DNA of 16,298 nt from JANOGU01 sp964602115 (GTDB taxonomy: Bacteria; Pseudomonadota; Alphaproteobacteria; Rhodobacterales; Rhodobacteraceae). Below the pieces are notes generated by a model, which had not been told where the DNA came from, did not search any database, and was given only the letters and a program-made list of their open reading frames with translations. Position 1 is the first letter of the stretch. Every line of letters begins with the position of its first letter. The stretch spans positions 1 to 16,298 of the forward strand of contig CAZRQN010000060.1 in assembly GCA_964602115.1 (NCBI GenBank), read 5' to 3'. This document shows, piece after piece, positions 9,914-15,866 of this stretch. The position numbers and the translations under genes are program-made.

Positions 9914-9953
9914 ATCGCCGCCGCACCGGGCATTGCGGTGAAAAGGCGGCGAT
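9914..9953 (+). terminator. Hairpin downstream of secA
   Basis: A perfect 9-bp outer stem, ATCGCCGCC with GGCGGCGAT, encloses an inner CACCG/CGGTG stem with a 7-nt loop. It begins right after the secA stop codon. There is no T-tract, so it may be a weak or Rho-assisted terminator, or a 3'-stabilising structure. Confidence 0.6.
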
Positions 9954-10050
9954 AACGCCACGTCATCCGGAAACATTCCGCGTTTCCGCCACAACCATGC
10001 CCGGTTCCGCCGTCATTGCGGCCTGCGGGAGCGTCGGGAGTATTCTTGCG

Positions 10051-10218
10051 ATGGATGTGAAGCGTCGGACGGCTCTGGTCGTTGTCACGCTGGCAATCGC
10101 GCTCGGAGCCGGGCATCTGGTCCAGAACGGCCGCACCACCGCCGGTGCTGCCGAACCGGCCGGCGATGCGCCTGGCCAGCCCTCCGGCATCGTCGTCCTT
10201 TCCGCCAGCACCCCCTGA
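10051..10218 (+). CDS. Small hypothetical exported or membrane-anchored protein, 55 residues
   Basis: I do not recognise the family. The ORF begins MDVKRRTALVVVTLAIALGAG: a short basic N-terminus followed by a hydrophobic stretch at about 7-24, looking like a signal peptide or anchor. The rest is Ala/Gly/Pro-rich and ends at IVVLSASTP. The start at 10051 is chosen because it begins the signal-like segment; GGGAG lies about 10 nt upstream. An in-frame ATG at 9997 would give 73 residues but buries the basic-hydrophobic pattern. The reading frame stops just after a run of five C bases (10211-10215). Adding one C would extend the protein with a Pro/Ala-rich tail to 10265, so it could be a frameshifted remnant. 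It fills the otherwise empty 343-nt gap between secA and radC. Confidence 0.45.
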   Translation: MDVKRRTALVVVTLAIALGAGHLVQNGRTTAGAAEPAGDAPGQPSGIVVLSASTP

Positions 10219-10255
10219 CGCCGCCGGCCCCGCCGGGCGGCCTTGAAGCCGCAAC

Positions 10256-11014
10256 TCAGAGATAGCCCTCGCCGCGAAAGCTGAGCTCGCGTCCCTTGCC
10301 GATGATCAGATGGTCGTGGAGCGTGATGCCGAGGACCTCGGCCGCGTCGCGGATGGCCATGGTCATCGAGACATCCGCCGGAGAAGGTGTCGGATCGCCC
10401 GAAGGATGGTTGTGGACCAGAATCAGGGCGCTGGCATTCAGCTCCAGCCCGCGCTTGACCACCTCGCGCGGATAGACGGGAACGTGGTCCACCGTACCCC
10501 GCGCCTGTTCCTCGTCGGCGATCAGCACGTTCTTGCGGTCAAGGTACAGGACGCGGAACTGCTCGGTCTCGGCATGGGCCATGGCGGTGTGGCAATAGTC
10601 GAGCAACGCCTCCCAGGAGGAAAGCACCGGCCGGTGCAGGACGCGGGCGCGCATCATCCGGGTGGCCAGCGCCTCCAGTAGCTTGAGGTCCTGTACCACG
10701 GCCTCCCCCACGCCGGAGACCTGCATCAGCCGCGCCGGCGGTGCGGCGACCACGCGGGACAGGTCGCCGAAGGTTTCCAGAAGGCGGCGGGCGAGCGGTT
10801 TGACATCCTGGCGCGGGATGGTGCGGAACAGGCAAAGTTCCAGCAGTTCGTAATCCGGCATCGCCGCCGGCCCGCCGGCCGTGAAGCGCTCGCGCAGGCG
10901 GTGGCGGTGGTCGGCGATATAGCTGGGGAGCCGTTCGGGCAGGGGATGAGCCGGCGCCTCGTCCGGCGCGGGGCGGAACAGCGGCAGGGGTGATTCGGCG
11001 AGCGCGCGGGCCAT
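10256..11014 (-). CDS. radC: RadC family protein (JAMM/MPN-fold, UPF0758)
   Basis: A 252-residue RadC homologue, close to the family's usual 220-250 residues. Residues about 34-95 are the N-terminal helical segment, with DYELLELCLFRTIPRQDVKPLARRLL. A helix-hairpin-helix motif QVSGVGEAVVQDLKLLEA lies at 98-115. The C-terminal JAMM metalloprotease-like domain carries HNHPSGDPTPSPAD at 201-214, giving metal-ligand candidates H201, H203 and D214. Despite the name, a direct role in repair is doubtful: the E. coli radC102 phenotype was later traced to recG, and the biochemical activity of the family is unsettled. The ATG at 11014 is the only possible start before an in-frame stop at 11048-11050; AAGG lies about 8 nt upstream. 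It sits downstream of the amidohydrolase gene on the same strand, separated by 162 nt with strong palindromes. Confidence 0.95.
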   Translation of the reverse strand: MARALAESPLPLFRPAPDEAPAHPLPERLPSYIADHRHRLRERFTAGGPAAMPDYELLELCLFRTIPRQDVKPLARRLLETFGDLSRVVAAPPARLMQVSGVGEAVVQDLKLLEALATRMMRARVLHRPVLSSWEALLDYCHTAMAHAETEQFRVLYLDRKNVLIADEEQARGTVDHVPVYPREVVKRGLELNASALILVHNHPSGDPTPSPADVSMTMAIRDAAEVLGITLHDHLIIGKGRELSFRGEGYL

Positions 11015-11101
11015 GGCCGAGCCTTGTCCGCCGTGGTGAAGGAAGGGTTAACGGCATCCGGCTCCCCCAGGCCCTGCGGAAGCGCTCGACCGAGGCGCCG
11101 G

Positions 11102-11153
11102 GCAAATCCGTTGAAGAAACGGATTTGCAAATTCCTTGCTGCAAGGAATTTGC
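11102..11153. repeat. Two adjacent, related palindromes between the amidohydrolase gene and radC
   Basis: The first is an 11-bp perfect stem, GCAAATCCGTT with AACGGATTTGC, around a 5-nt loop (11102-11128). The second is a 12-bp perfect stem, GCAAATTCCTTG with CAAGGAATTTGC, around a CTG loop (11127-11153). They overlap by two bases and share the GCAAAT...ATTTGC ends, so they look like diverged copies. They lie just downstream of the amidohydrolase stop and upstream of radC, both on the minus strand. A terminator, mRNA-end structure or dispersed repeat is possible. Neither is followed by a clear T-tract. Confidence 0.85.
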
Positions 11154-11176
11154 TGCGCCGGGCGAGACAGCGCGCG

Positions 11177-12037
11177 CTATTCGGCCGCAAGCGGCAGGCC
11201 GGGCCGTCCGATGCCGACCAGTTCGGCAACGATGCCGGCGATCAGGCTGCGGAAGGCATCGAAGCCCGGCAGCCGCTCCAGCCGCGCCTCGTCCATGTAG
11301 AGCGACCGGTCGATCTCCACCTGCACCACATGGCTGCCGCGCGACGGCCGGCCATAGGCCTGCGCGATATAGGCGCCGGCGAAGGGCGCGTTGCGCGCCA
11401 CCTTCAGCCCGGCGGCGGCAAAGGCCGCCTCCACCCTTTCCATCACCTCGCGCCCGGCGGCGGCGCCGAATCGGTCGCCGAGCACCACGTCCGGCCGGGG
11501 CTGGCCGGGGCGGGCATGCGATTCGATCGCCTCGTGCGGCATGGAATGGCAGTCGATCAGCACCGCCTGGCCGAAACGCGCCAGCCGCTCGTCCATCAGC
11601 CGGCGCAACTCGGCATGCCAGGGATGCCAGGCCCGCGCCAGCCGCGCCTCGGCCTCGCTCCGGCTGATCTTCCCGGCATAGATCGGCCTTCCATTGGCCA
11701 CCACCCGGGGAATCACTCCCAGCCCGGACGCGATTCGCGGGTTGTGCGGCGCGCGGCCCAGACCCTCGATCACTGCCGGATCAAGCTCGTCCGCCGCCCG
11801 GTTGAGATCGAGGAACGCGCGCGGCAGGCGTGCAGCCAGCAGCGGCGCCCCGAAGGCGGGTGCGCAGGCGAAAAGCTCGTCCACGAAGGCATCCTCGGAG
11901 GAGCGCAGCGTCAGCGGGTCAAGCTGGGTGGCGGCCAGCAGCGCCGGCGGGTATTCGCGCCCGGAATGGGGCGAGGAAAACAGCACCGGGGTTTCCGGCA
12001 CGGCGGGGGCGAGAAGCGTGAAGGGCGGCGGCGTCAT
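11177..12037 (-). CDS. N-formylglutamate amidohydrolase family protein
   Basis: A 286-residue protein of the N-formylglutamate deformylase/amidohydrolase family, which releases formate and glutamate from N-formylglutamate, the last step of one histidine degradation route. Family signatures are FSSPHSGREYP (20-30), RAFLDLNRA (73-81), LIDCHSMP (160-167), DVVLGDR (183-189) and HVVQVEIDRSLYMDE (236-250). The His and acidic residues in SPHSG, DCHSMP and the late EIDR are the likely zinc and active-site ligands. No hut genes are adjacent, so a role in histidine use cannot be read from context; members of this family also occur as general formyl-amino-acid hydrolases. The start codon has no convincing Shine-Dalgarno, but the conserved SPHSG motif at residue 22 leaves little room for another start. 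Confidence 0.88.
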   Translation of the reverse strand: MTPPPFTLLAPAVPETPVLFSSPHSGREYPPALLAATQLDPLTLRSSEDAFVDELFACAPAFGAPLLAARLPRAFLDLNRAADELDPAVIEGLGRAPHNPRIASGLGVIPRVVANGRPIYAGKISRSEAEARLARAWHPWHAELRRLMDERLARFGQAVLIDCHSMPHEAIESHARPGQPRPDVVLGDRFGAAAGREVMERVEAAFAAAGLKVARNAPFAGAYIAQAYGRPSRGSHVVQVEIDRSLYMDEARLERLPGFDAFRSLIAGIVAELVGIGRPGLPLAAE

Positions 12038-12064
12038 GCGGTCCGACCGGGGGGATGCACCGTG

Positions 12065-12093
12065 ACTATAGGGGCGAAAGTTCCCGCGTCGAA
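12065..12093 (-). promoter_or_regulatory. Candidate promoter for the amidohydrolase gene
   Basis: On the minus strand a good -10, TATAGT (12065-12070), lies 28 nt upstream of the start codon. The matching -35 at 17-nt spacing, TTCGAC, is poor. Activation or a non-standard sigma factor is possible. Confidence 0.35.
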
Positions 12094-12099
12094 CCCCTC

Positions 12100-12128
12100 T
12101 TGCGCCGCCCGGGCGGCTCTTCTATAGC
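12100..12128 (+). promoter_or_regulatory. Candidate promoter for tRNA-Val (and possibly rpmJ)
   Basis: TTGCGC (12100-12105) and TATAGC (12123-12128) are separated by 17 nt. The start point would be near 12135, leaving about 60 nt before the mature tRNA 5' end. The spacer contains most of a perfect 14-bp palindrome, GCCGCCCGGGCGGC (12104-12117). Confidence 0.45.
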
Positions 12129-12194
12129 CCGCCCGTCCGACGCGGTTTGCCCCCGCGTCCTTTTCGTTTGGACCGGGGCGCAGAAGGCAAGGAT

Positions 12195-12269
12195 GGGCGG
12201 TTAGCTCAGCGGTAGAGCACTACGTTGACATCGTAGTGGCCACTGGTTCGATCCCAGTACCGCCCACCA
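12195..12269 (+). tRNA. tRNA-Val, anticodon GAC
   Basis: A full cloverleaf can be drawn. The acceptor stem is GGGCGGT with ACCGCCC, and the D stem GCTC with GAGC around AGCGGTA. The anticodon stem CTACG/CGTAG carries loop TTGACAT, so the anticodon is GAC (12227-12229), reading GUC and GUU valine codons. The variable loop is 5 nt. The T stem is ACTGG/CCAGT with loop TTCGATC. Discriminator A and CCA are encoded, as is usual in proteobacteria. It is followed by rpmJ 73 nt downstream. Confidence 0.97.
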
Positions 12270-12307
12270 TTCACCGTCGCCCGGGTCCGGGCGGCAAGGC
12301 TTCACCA

Positions 12308-12323
12308 GGCGCGTGGACGCGCC
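12308..12323 (+). other. Small hairpin in the rpmJ leader
   Basis: GGCGCG and CGCGCC form a perfect 6-bp stem around a TGGA tetraloop. It lies between the tRNA 3' end and the rpmJ ribosome binding site (AGGAG at 12331). It could help processing between the tRNA and mRNA if they are co-transcribed, or be chance in GC-rich DNA. Confidence 0.4.
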
Positions 12324-12342
12324 GCGACAAAGGAGAGGGACG

Positions 12343-12468
12343 ATGAAGGTCGCCAACTCGCTGCGCTCGCTGAAGACGCGTCATCGCGATTGCCAGGTCG
12401 TGCGCCGCAAAGGCCGCATCTATGTGATCAACAAGACGCAGAAGCGCTACAAGGCCCGTCAGGGCTGA
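12343..12468 (+). CDS. rpmJ: 50S ribosomal protein L36 (bL36, cysteine-poor 41-residue form)
   Basis: The 41-residue product starts MKVANSLRSLKTRHRDCQVV and ends QKRYKARQG. This matches the alphaproteobacterial bL36 pattern: a basic N-terminal part, RDCxVVRRKGRIYVINKT in the middle and a KARQG tail. Only one cysteine is present, so the four-ligand zinc ribbon of classical L36 is absent; this is the zinc-independent type. bL36 binds 23S rRNA in the large subunit and helps final assembly. A strong AGGAG sits 7 nt upstream of the ATG. A canonical intrinsic terminator follows 23 nt after the stop, so rpmJ is monocistronic or co-transcribed only with the upstream tRNA-Val. Identification is by direct pattern match. 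Confidence 0.96.
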   Translation: MKVANSLRSLKTRHRDCQVVRRKGRIYVINKTQKRYKARQG

Positions 12469-12491
12469 GGCGTTTCGCCCTTCGCTTGCAG

Positions 12492-12521
12492 GGCCGTCGC
12501 AGGAGACTGCGGCGGCCTTTT
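12492..12521 (+). terminator. Intrinsic terminator after rpmJ
   Basis: An 11-bp stem, GGCCGTCGCAG with CTGCGGCGGCC (one G-U pair), encloses a GAGA tetraloop and is followed immediately by TTTT. This is the clearest Rho-independent terminator in the window. Confidence 0.92.
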
Positions 12522-12546
12522 CTCATTCCCCCCCGGAGCGCCCGCG

Positions 12547-13155
12547 ATGCATCCCAATCCCGCCTTTCGCTCCACCCCGGAAGCCGGCGCCCGGGCAATC
12601 GCCGCCGGACGCGGATTCGGCGTCCTGACGGTCAACGGGCCCGAGGGGCCTCTGGCGGCGCATGTGCCCTTCGTGCTCGACGGCGATCTGCTCGGCCTGC
12701 ATCTTGCCCGTTCGAACCCCATCGCCCGGCTGGACCTGCCTTTGCGGGCGGTGATGATCGTCTCCGGCCCGGATGCCTATGTCTCGCCCGACTGGTACGG
12801 GCTGGAGGATCAGGTGCCGACCTGGAACTATGTCGCGGTTCATCTGCGCGGGGCGCTGGAGCCCTTGCCCGAGGCGGCATTGCGCCCGCATCTCGACCGG
12901 CTGAGCGCGGAATTCGAGCAAAGGCTCCTGCCCAAGACGCCGTGGATGGCGGACAAGATGACCGAAGGGGTCATGGCGCGGATGATGCGGGCCATCCTTC
13001 CCTTCCGGCTGCGGCTTTCATCGGTCGCAAGCACCGTGAAGCTCGGCCAGAACAAGCCCGAAGCCGCCCGCCAGGCCGCCGCCGCCGGAATCGCGGCGGC
13101 GAACCTGGGGATGGAGGCGGACGAGATCGCCCGGCTGATGAGGGCACCCGGCTGA
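12547..13155 (+). CDS. PaiB-like FMN-binding negative transcriptional regulator family protein
   Basis: A 202-residue protein with the split-barrel flavin-binding fold of the PaiB/FMN_bind_2 family. Signatures are the N-terminal PNPAFR segment, GFGVLTV and LAAHVPFVLD (24-45), LHLARSNP (51-58), SGPDAYVSPDWYG (73-85) followed by VPTWNYVAVHLRG (90-102), PWMADKM (132-138), and the C-terminal KLGQNK (165-170). In Bacillus subtilis, PaiB affects protease and sporulation gene expression, but many family members probably act as flavin or haem-dependent oxidoreductases, so the regulator name is only inherited. No DNA-binding motif is visible. GGAG lies about 9 nt upstream of the ATG. The gene follows the rpmJ terminator and converges on the next gene with a 13-nt gap. 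Confidence 0.9.
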   Translation: MHPNPAFRSTPEAGARAIAAGRGFGVLTVNGPEGPLAAHVPFVLDGDLLGLHLARSNPIARLDLPLRAVMIVSGPDAYVSPDWYGLEDQVPTWNYVAVHLRGALEPLPEAALRPHLDRLSAEFEQRLLPKTPWMADKMTEGVMARMMRAILPFRLRLSSVASTVKLGQNKPEAARQAAAAGIAAANLGMEADEIARLMRAPG

Positions 13156-13168
13156 GGCGGGGCCCGGC

Positions 13169-13918
13169 TCAGACCTGGGCGGTTACGTCACGGACGGTTC
13201 CGGCCAGCGATTTCAGCGCCCTGACCCGGTCCAGTTGGTCGTGCCAGTAGCTGCTGCCTGAGGAGGCCGCGAAAGCTGTCAGCAGCTCCCCCCAGAACGG
13301 CGCCCAGGACCCGTTTTTCGGGATCGCCCAGGCGAAACCGGCTCCGATGCCCGGTGCCGCCTCGGCCACCATGGCAAAGGCGCTGACCTGTCCGAAGACG
13401 CAGATCAGCAGGCAGATGCCGAAGGACAGGGTGCGCAGGACGGCGACCCGGACGCGCTCGCTGTTGTCGAGCGCCGCCTTGACCTCGACGGTCAGCTGCC
13501 CCAGCGCGTCCGAAGCCGCGCCGGTCAGCATCCCGGAAAAGTCGGGCCCCAGGGCGGTCTTGACCTGATCGGCGGCGGCGTCGATCCGCGCCTTCATCGC
13601 TTTCAGTTCCTCGGGATAGTTCTTTCCCAGCGTCACCAGGGCATTGGCCCGGGCCAGCGCCGGTCCGCCCGCCGGAAGAAACTCGGCGGCGAGCTTCTGC
13701 GCCTCGTCCAGCGTGACACGGCTTTTCAGATCCGGAACGCCAAGGATCGCGAAGACCCCCGGAAACATCCCCCGCAGCATCTCGATGACCTGCTCGGAGA
13801 CGGCGGCGACGACGAGCAGGACAACGAACAGGATCGCGGCGGCGCCAAGCAGGCCTTCAATCCCGACAATGCCGGCCGCATTGCTTGCGGCGGCGGCGGT
13901 TTCGGCGGCAGTAGCCAT
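13169..13918 (-). CDS. Unrecognised membrane protein, 249 residues
   Basis: I cannot assign a family. An Ala-rich N-terminus (1-19) leads to a strong transmembrane segment at about 22-43 ending in SEQVIEMLRG. A mainly helical, charged soluble part (about 63-158) follows, with EELKAMKARIDAAADQVKT probably amphipathic. A second membrane segment lies at about 163-187 (TLSFGICLLICVFGQVSAFAMV), and a third weaker one at 204-222. The end carries a distinctive aromatic motif, SSGSSYWHDQLDRVRALKSL (219-238), reminiscent of the S-x-G-x-x-FW-x-D-L-L ends of some small bacterial membrane proteins; that resemblance is from memory. GGGGGG precedes the ATG by 5 nt. It has its own promoter and an AT-rich palindrome in the leader. 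Confidence 0.85.
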   Translation of the reverse strand: MATAAETAAAASNAAGIVGIEGLLGAAAILFVVLLVVAAVSEQVIEMLRGMFPGVFAILGVPDLKSRVTLDEAQKLAAEFLPAGGPALARANALVTLGKNYPEELKAMKARIDAAADQVKTALGPDFSGMLTGAASDALGQLTVEVKAALDNSERVRVAVLRTLSFGICLLICVFGQVSAFAMVAEAAPGIGAGFAWAIPKNGSWAPFWGELLTAFAASSGSSYWHDQLDRVRALKSLAGTVRDVTAQV

Positions 13919-13932
13919 AATGACCCCCCAAA

Positions 13933-13948
13933 GAAAAATTGATTTTTC
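13933..13948. promoter_or_regulatory. AT-rich palindrome in the leader of the membrane protein gene
   Basis: GAAAAAT-TG-ATTTTTC is a perfect 7-bp inverted repeat with a 2-nt centre, about 15 nt upstream of the ATG at 13918. It lies at or just after the predicted transcription start. The A/T run is striking in this GC-rich DNA. It may be an operator or a leader structure. Confidence 0.55.
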
Positions 13949-13956
13949 GTCCGCCG

Positions 13957-13985
13957 ATTGCAGGGCGTGATGGTCCCGGCGTCAA
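13957..13985 (-). promoter_or_regulatory. Sigma-70-type promoter for the membrane protein gene
   Basis: On the minus strand TTGACG (13980-13985) is followed after 17 nt by TGCAAT (13957-13962). Matches are five of six and four of six to consensus. The start point would be near 13950, leaving a leader of about 32 nt. Confidence 0.6.
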
Positions 13986-14109
13986 CCGCAGAGGCGTGAA
14001 AAAAGGGTCAAAACCGCTTCGGCCCGGGGAATGCGGCGGATCTGCCGGCCTTGCCTTCCGGCGGATCGGTTGTAGCATTCCGCCCTTCGCACCGGATGGA
14101 GGACACGCC

Positions 14110-14406
14110 ATGCCCCTGCCGCTCGCTCCCGTTGCCGTCTTCGTCCTGCGGGCGGGGACCATCGCCGCCGCCGGATATGGGCTTGCGCGCTATCTTCGCG
14201 CGCAGGTCGCGACCGGCCGCACCGACCAGCGGGCAGAGGAGGCGCTGGACGCGCTGGACGAGGGCCTCGCCGTACATGCCCCGGGTGATGCCGAGGGGCA
14301 GCGCAACCTTGCCTGGCGTTTCCGCCGGGTGCTCCGGGGCGCCGACGGACATGGGGTGGAGGTCGATCTGGGCCTTTTCGCCCGCGCCCGCCTGCGGCGG
14401 GTGTGA
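14110..14406 (+). CDS. Small membrane-associated hypothetical protein, 98 residues
   Basis: I do not recognise a named family. The N-terminus is hydrophobic (LPLAPVAVFVLRAGTIAAAG, about 3-22) and continues as a helix into YGLARYLRAQ, consistent with one membrane anchor. The remainder is charged, with an Asp/Glu/Arg-rich segment (RAEEALDALDEGL), then a likely beta part ending in VEVDLGLFARARLRRV. The start at 14110 is strongly supported by GGAGG seven nt upstream; the longer open frame from 13939 runs through the promoter of the divergent gene. The TGA stop is followed one codon later by the TTG start of the GST gene in the same frame, so the two are surely co-transcribed and may be translationally coupled. 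Confidence 0.75.
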   Translation: MPLPLAPVAVFVLRAGTIAAAGYGLARYLRAQVATGRTDQRAEEALDALDEGLAVHAPGDAEGQRNLAWRFRRVLRGADGHGVEVDLGLFARARLRRV

Positions 14407-14409
14407 GAA

Positions 14410-15018
14410 TTGGAGCTGTTCCACTCCCCGACCTCGCCTTTCGTGCGCAAGGTGATGATGCTGGCGCTGGAAGCCGGCCGCGCCGGCGAGCTCACGCTCG
14501 TCCAGTCCATGGGCACGCCCCTGGCGCCCGGCTCGCTTCCGGTGGCGGAAAACCCGCTCGGCAAGGTGCCGGCGCTGCGCCTGGACGACGGAACGATCCT
14601 CTACGACAGCCGGGTGATCTGCCGGTATCTCGATGAGCTGTGGCAGACGGGCCATTACCCGCCCGCCCCGGCGCTGTGGGAGGCGCTCGTGGTCGAGGCG
14701 ACGGCGGACGGGATGATGGATGCCGCGATCCTCATGCGCTACGAGACCCATATCAAGCCCGAAGGCAGCCGCAGCCCGGAATGGGTGGAGGCGCAGTGGT
14801 CCAAGGTGGCCCGTGCGCTCGACGCGCTGGAAAGCCGCTGGATGAGCCTGCTGGAGGGGCCCTTCGGCATGGCGCAGGTCGCGGTCACGGCGGCGCTCGG
14901 CTATCTCGATTTCCGCCATGACGCGCGCGGCTGGCGCGAAGGCCATCCGCTGCTCGCCGCCTGGTTCGCCACGGCTGCGGCCCGGCCGTCGGCACTGGCG
15001 ACGGCACCCAACGGCTGA
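14410..15018 (+). CDS. Glutathione S-transferase family protein
   Basis: A 202-residue cytosolic-type GST. The N-terminal thioredoxin fold starts MELFHSPTSPFVRKVMMLAL, with the catalytic-region Ser/Thr cluster at 6-9. The glutathione site is visible as ENPLGKVPALRLDDG (cis-Pro at 54) and the YDSRVICRYLDE segment (D66-S67). The rest is the helical GST C-terminal domain. GSTs bind glutathione for conjugation, thiol transfer or reductive reactions; the substrate here is unknown. The start appears to be TTG at 14410, because the thioredoxin fold must begin there, no ATG or GTG is nearby, and an in-frame stop lies at 14404-14406. The Shine-Dalgarno is weak (GCGGG), so expression probably relies on coupling to the upstream ORF. 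A TTCG-loop terminator follows 32 nt after the stop. Confidence 0.9.
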   Translation: MELFHSPTSPFVRKVMMLALEAGRAGELTLVQSMGTPLAPGSLPVAENPLGKVPALRLDDGTILYDSRVICRYLDELWQTGHYPPAPALWEALVVEATADGMMDAAILMRYETHIKPEGSRSPEWVEAQWSKVARALDALESRWMSLLEGPFGMAQVAVTAALGYLDFRHDARGWREGHPLLAAWFATAAARPSALATAPNG

Positions 15019-15049
15019 GCCCGGGGCGATTCCCTCTGTGACGGGAATT

Positions 15050-15069
15050 GCGCGTTTCGGCGCGCTTTT
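15050..15069 (+). terminator. Intrinsic terminator after the GST gene
   Basis: GCGCGT and GCGCGC form a 6-bp stem (one T-G wobble) capped by a TTCG tetraloop and followed by TTTT. It separates the GST transcript from the petABC operon. Confidence 0.75.
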
Positions 15070-15292
15070 CCCTCCGACATCCGGCTTTGGCCGGTGCCGC
15101 TCCGCCTTTGTCCGGCGCGGCGCCGGGATCCACCGCAACGCCTTTGCGCCGCAATGCCTTTTGCATGGCAACGGCGCTGGACGTGGCCGTAACGCGAGGT
15201 TAGAACCCGGCCTGATCGGGGTGGGGATCTGTGCCGCGCCCCCGGCGCAATTGGACGGCGAAGACGCCGCCGAGGGAAGGGAGCTAGCGACA
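15070..15292 (+). promoter_or_regulatory. Upstream region of petA, probable fbc/pet operon promoter and leader
   Basis: This 223-nt stretch has no convincing gene. It holds small hairpins: CCGGC/GCCGG around TTTG (15081-15094) and CCGGCG/CGCCGG around CGG (15112-15126). A less GC-rich patch follows (about 15155-15205) with TTGCAT (15160-15165) and TTAGAA (15200-15205). No well-spaced -35/-10 pair is clear. The petABC promoter must lie here because a terminator precedes it and petA follows. Confidence 0.4.
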
Positions 15293-15853
15293 GTGGTCCA
15301 TGCCGAAGAACTGCACGGCACACGCCGGGATTTCCTTTACTACGCCACTGCGGGCGCCGGGGCAGTCGCCACCGGCGCAGCGGTCTGGCCGCTCGCCAAC
15401 CAGATGAATCCCTCGGCCGATGTTCAGGCGCTGTCCTCGATCTATGTCGATGTCAGCTCGGTGGAAGTGGGCACCCAGCTCACGGTGAAATGGCTCGGCA
15501 AGCCGGTCTTCATCCGCCGCCGCTCCGCGGAAGAGATCGAATCCGCCCGCGGCGTCGCGCTTTCGGATCTGGTGGACCAGAACGCCGAAAACGCCAACAA
15601 GCCCGCCGCCGATGCCGCCGACCAGAACCGCACGCTGGACGAAGCGGGCGAGTGGCTGGTGATGGTCGGCGTCTGCACCCATCTCGGCTGCGTGCCCATC
15701 GGCAACGGCTCGGGCGACTTCGGGGGCTGGTTCTGCCCCTGCCACGGCTCGCATTACGACACCGCCGGGCGCATCCGGAAGGGGCCTGCGCCGCGCAATC
15801 TCGCGGTGCCGGTCGCAGCCTTCACCGATGCCACCACGCTGAAGCTCGGCTGA
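15293..15853 (+). CDS. petA: Ubiquinol-cytochrome c reductase iron-sulfur (Rieske) subunit
   Basis: The Rieske protein of cytochrome bc1 takes electrons from ubiquinol through its 2Fe-2S cluster and passes them to cytochrome c1. It has 186 residues, near the 187-191 of Rhodobacter homologues. A twin-arginine-type membrane anchor, TRRDFLYYATAGAGAVATG (10-28), holds it in the inner membrane with the head domain in the periplasm. Cluster motifs are CTHLGC (128-133) and CPCHGS (148-153). Fe ligands should be C128, H130, C148 and H151, with C133-C150 as the structural disulfide. The start is GTG at 15293, preceded by AAGGGAG about 9 nt upstream; it gives an N-terminus (VHAEELHGTRRDF) that fits the family, and no ATG is available in frame. 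petB follows 13 nt after the stop, the usual petA-petB-petC order. Confidence 0.97.
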   Translation: MVHAEELHGTRRDFLYYATAGAGAVATGAAVWPLANQMNPSADVQALSSIYVDVSSVEVGTQLTVKWLGKPVFIRRRSAEEIESARGVALSDLVDQNAENANKPAADAADQNRTLDEAGEWLVMVGVCTHLGCVPIGNGSGDFGGWFCPCHGSHYDTAGRIRKGPAPRNLAVPVAAFTDATTLKLG

Positions 15854-15866
15854 GGGGGACAGACAG

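Noticed and set aside
13939..14109. 57-residue extension of the 98-residue hypothetical protein
   Set aside because: It runs through the divergent gene's promoter, and a strong GGAGG marks the start at 14110.
14008..15321. 437-residue minus-strand open frame across the GST gene and petA leader
   Set aside because: Shadow of the GST and the small upstream gene; no ribosome binding site or domain.
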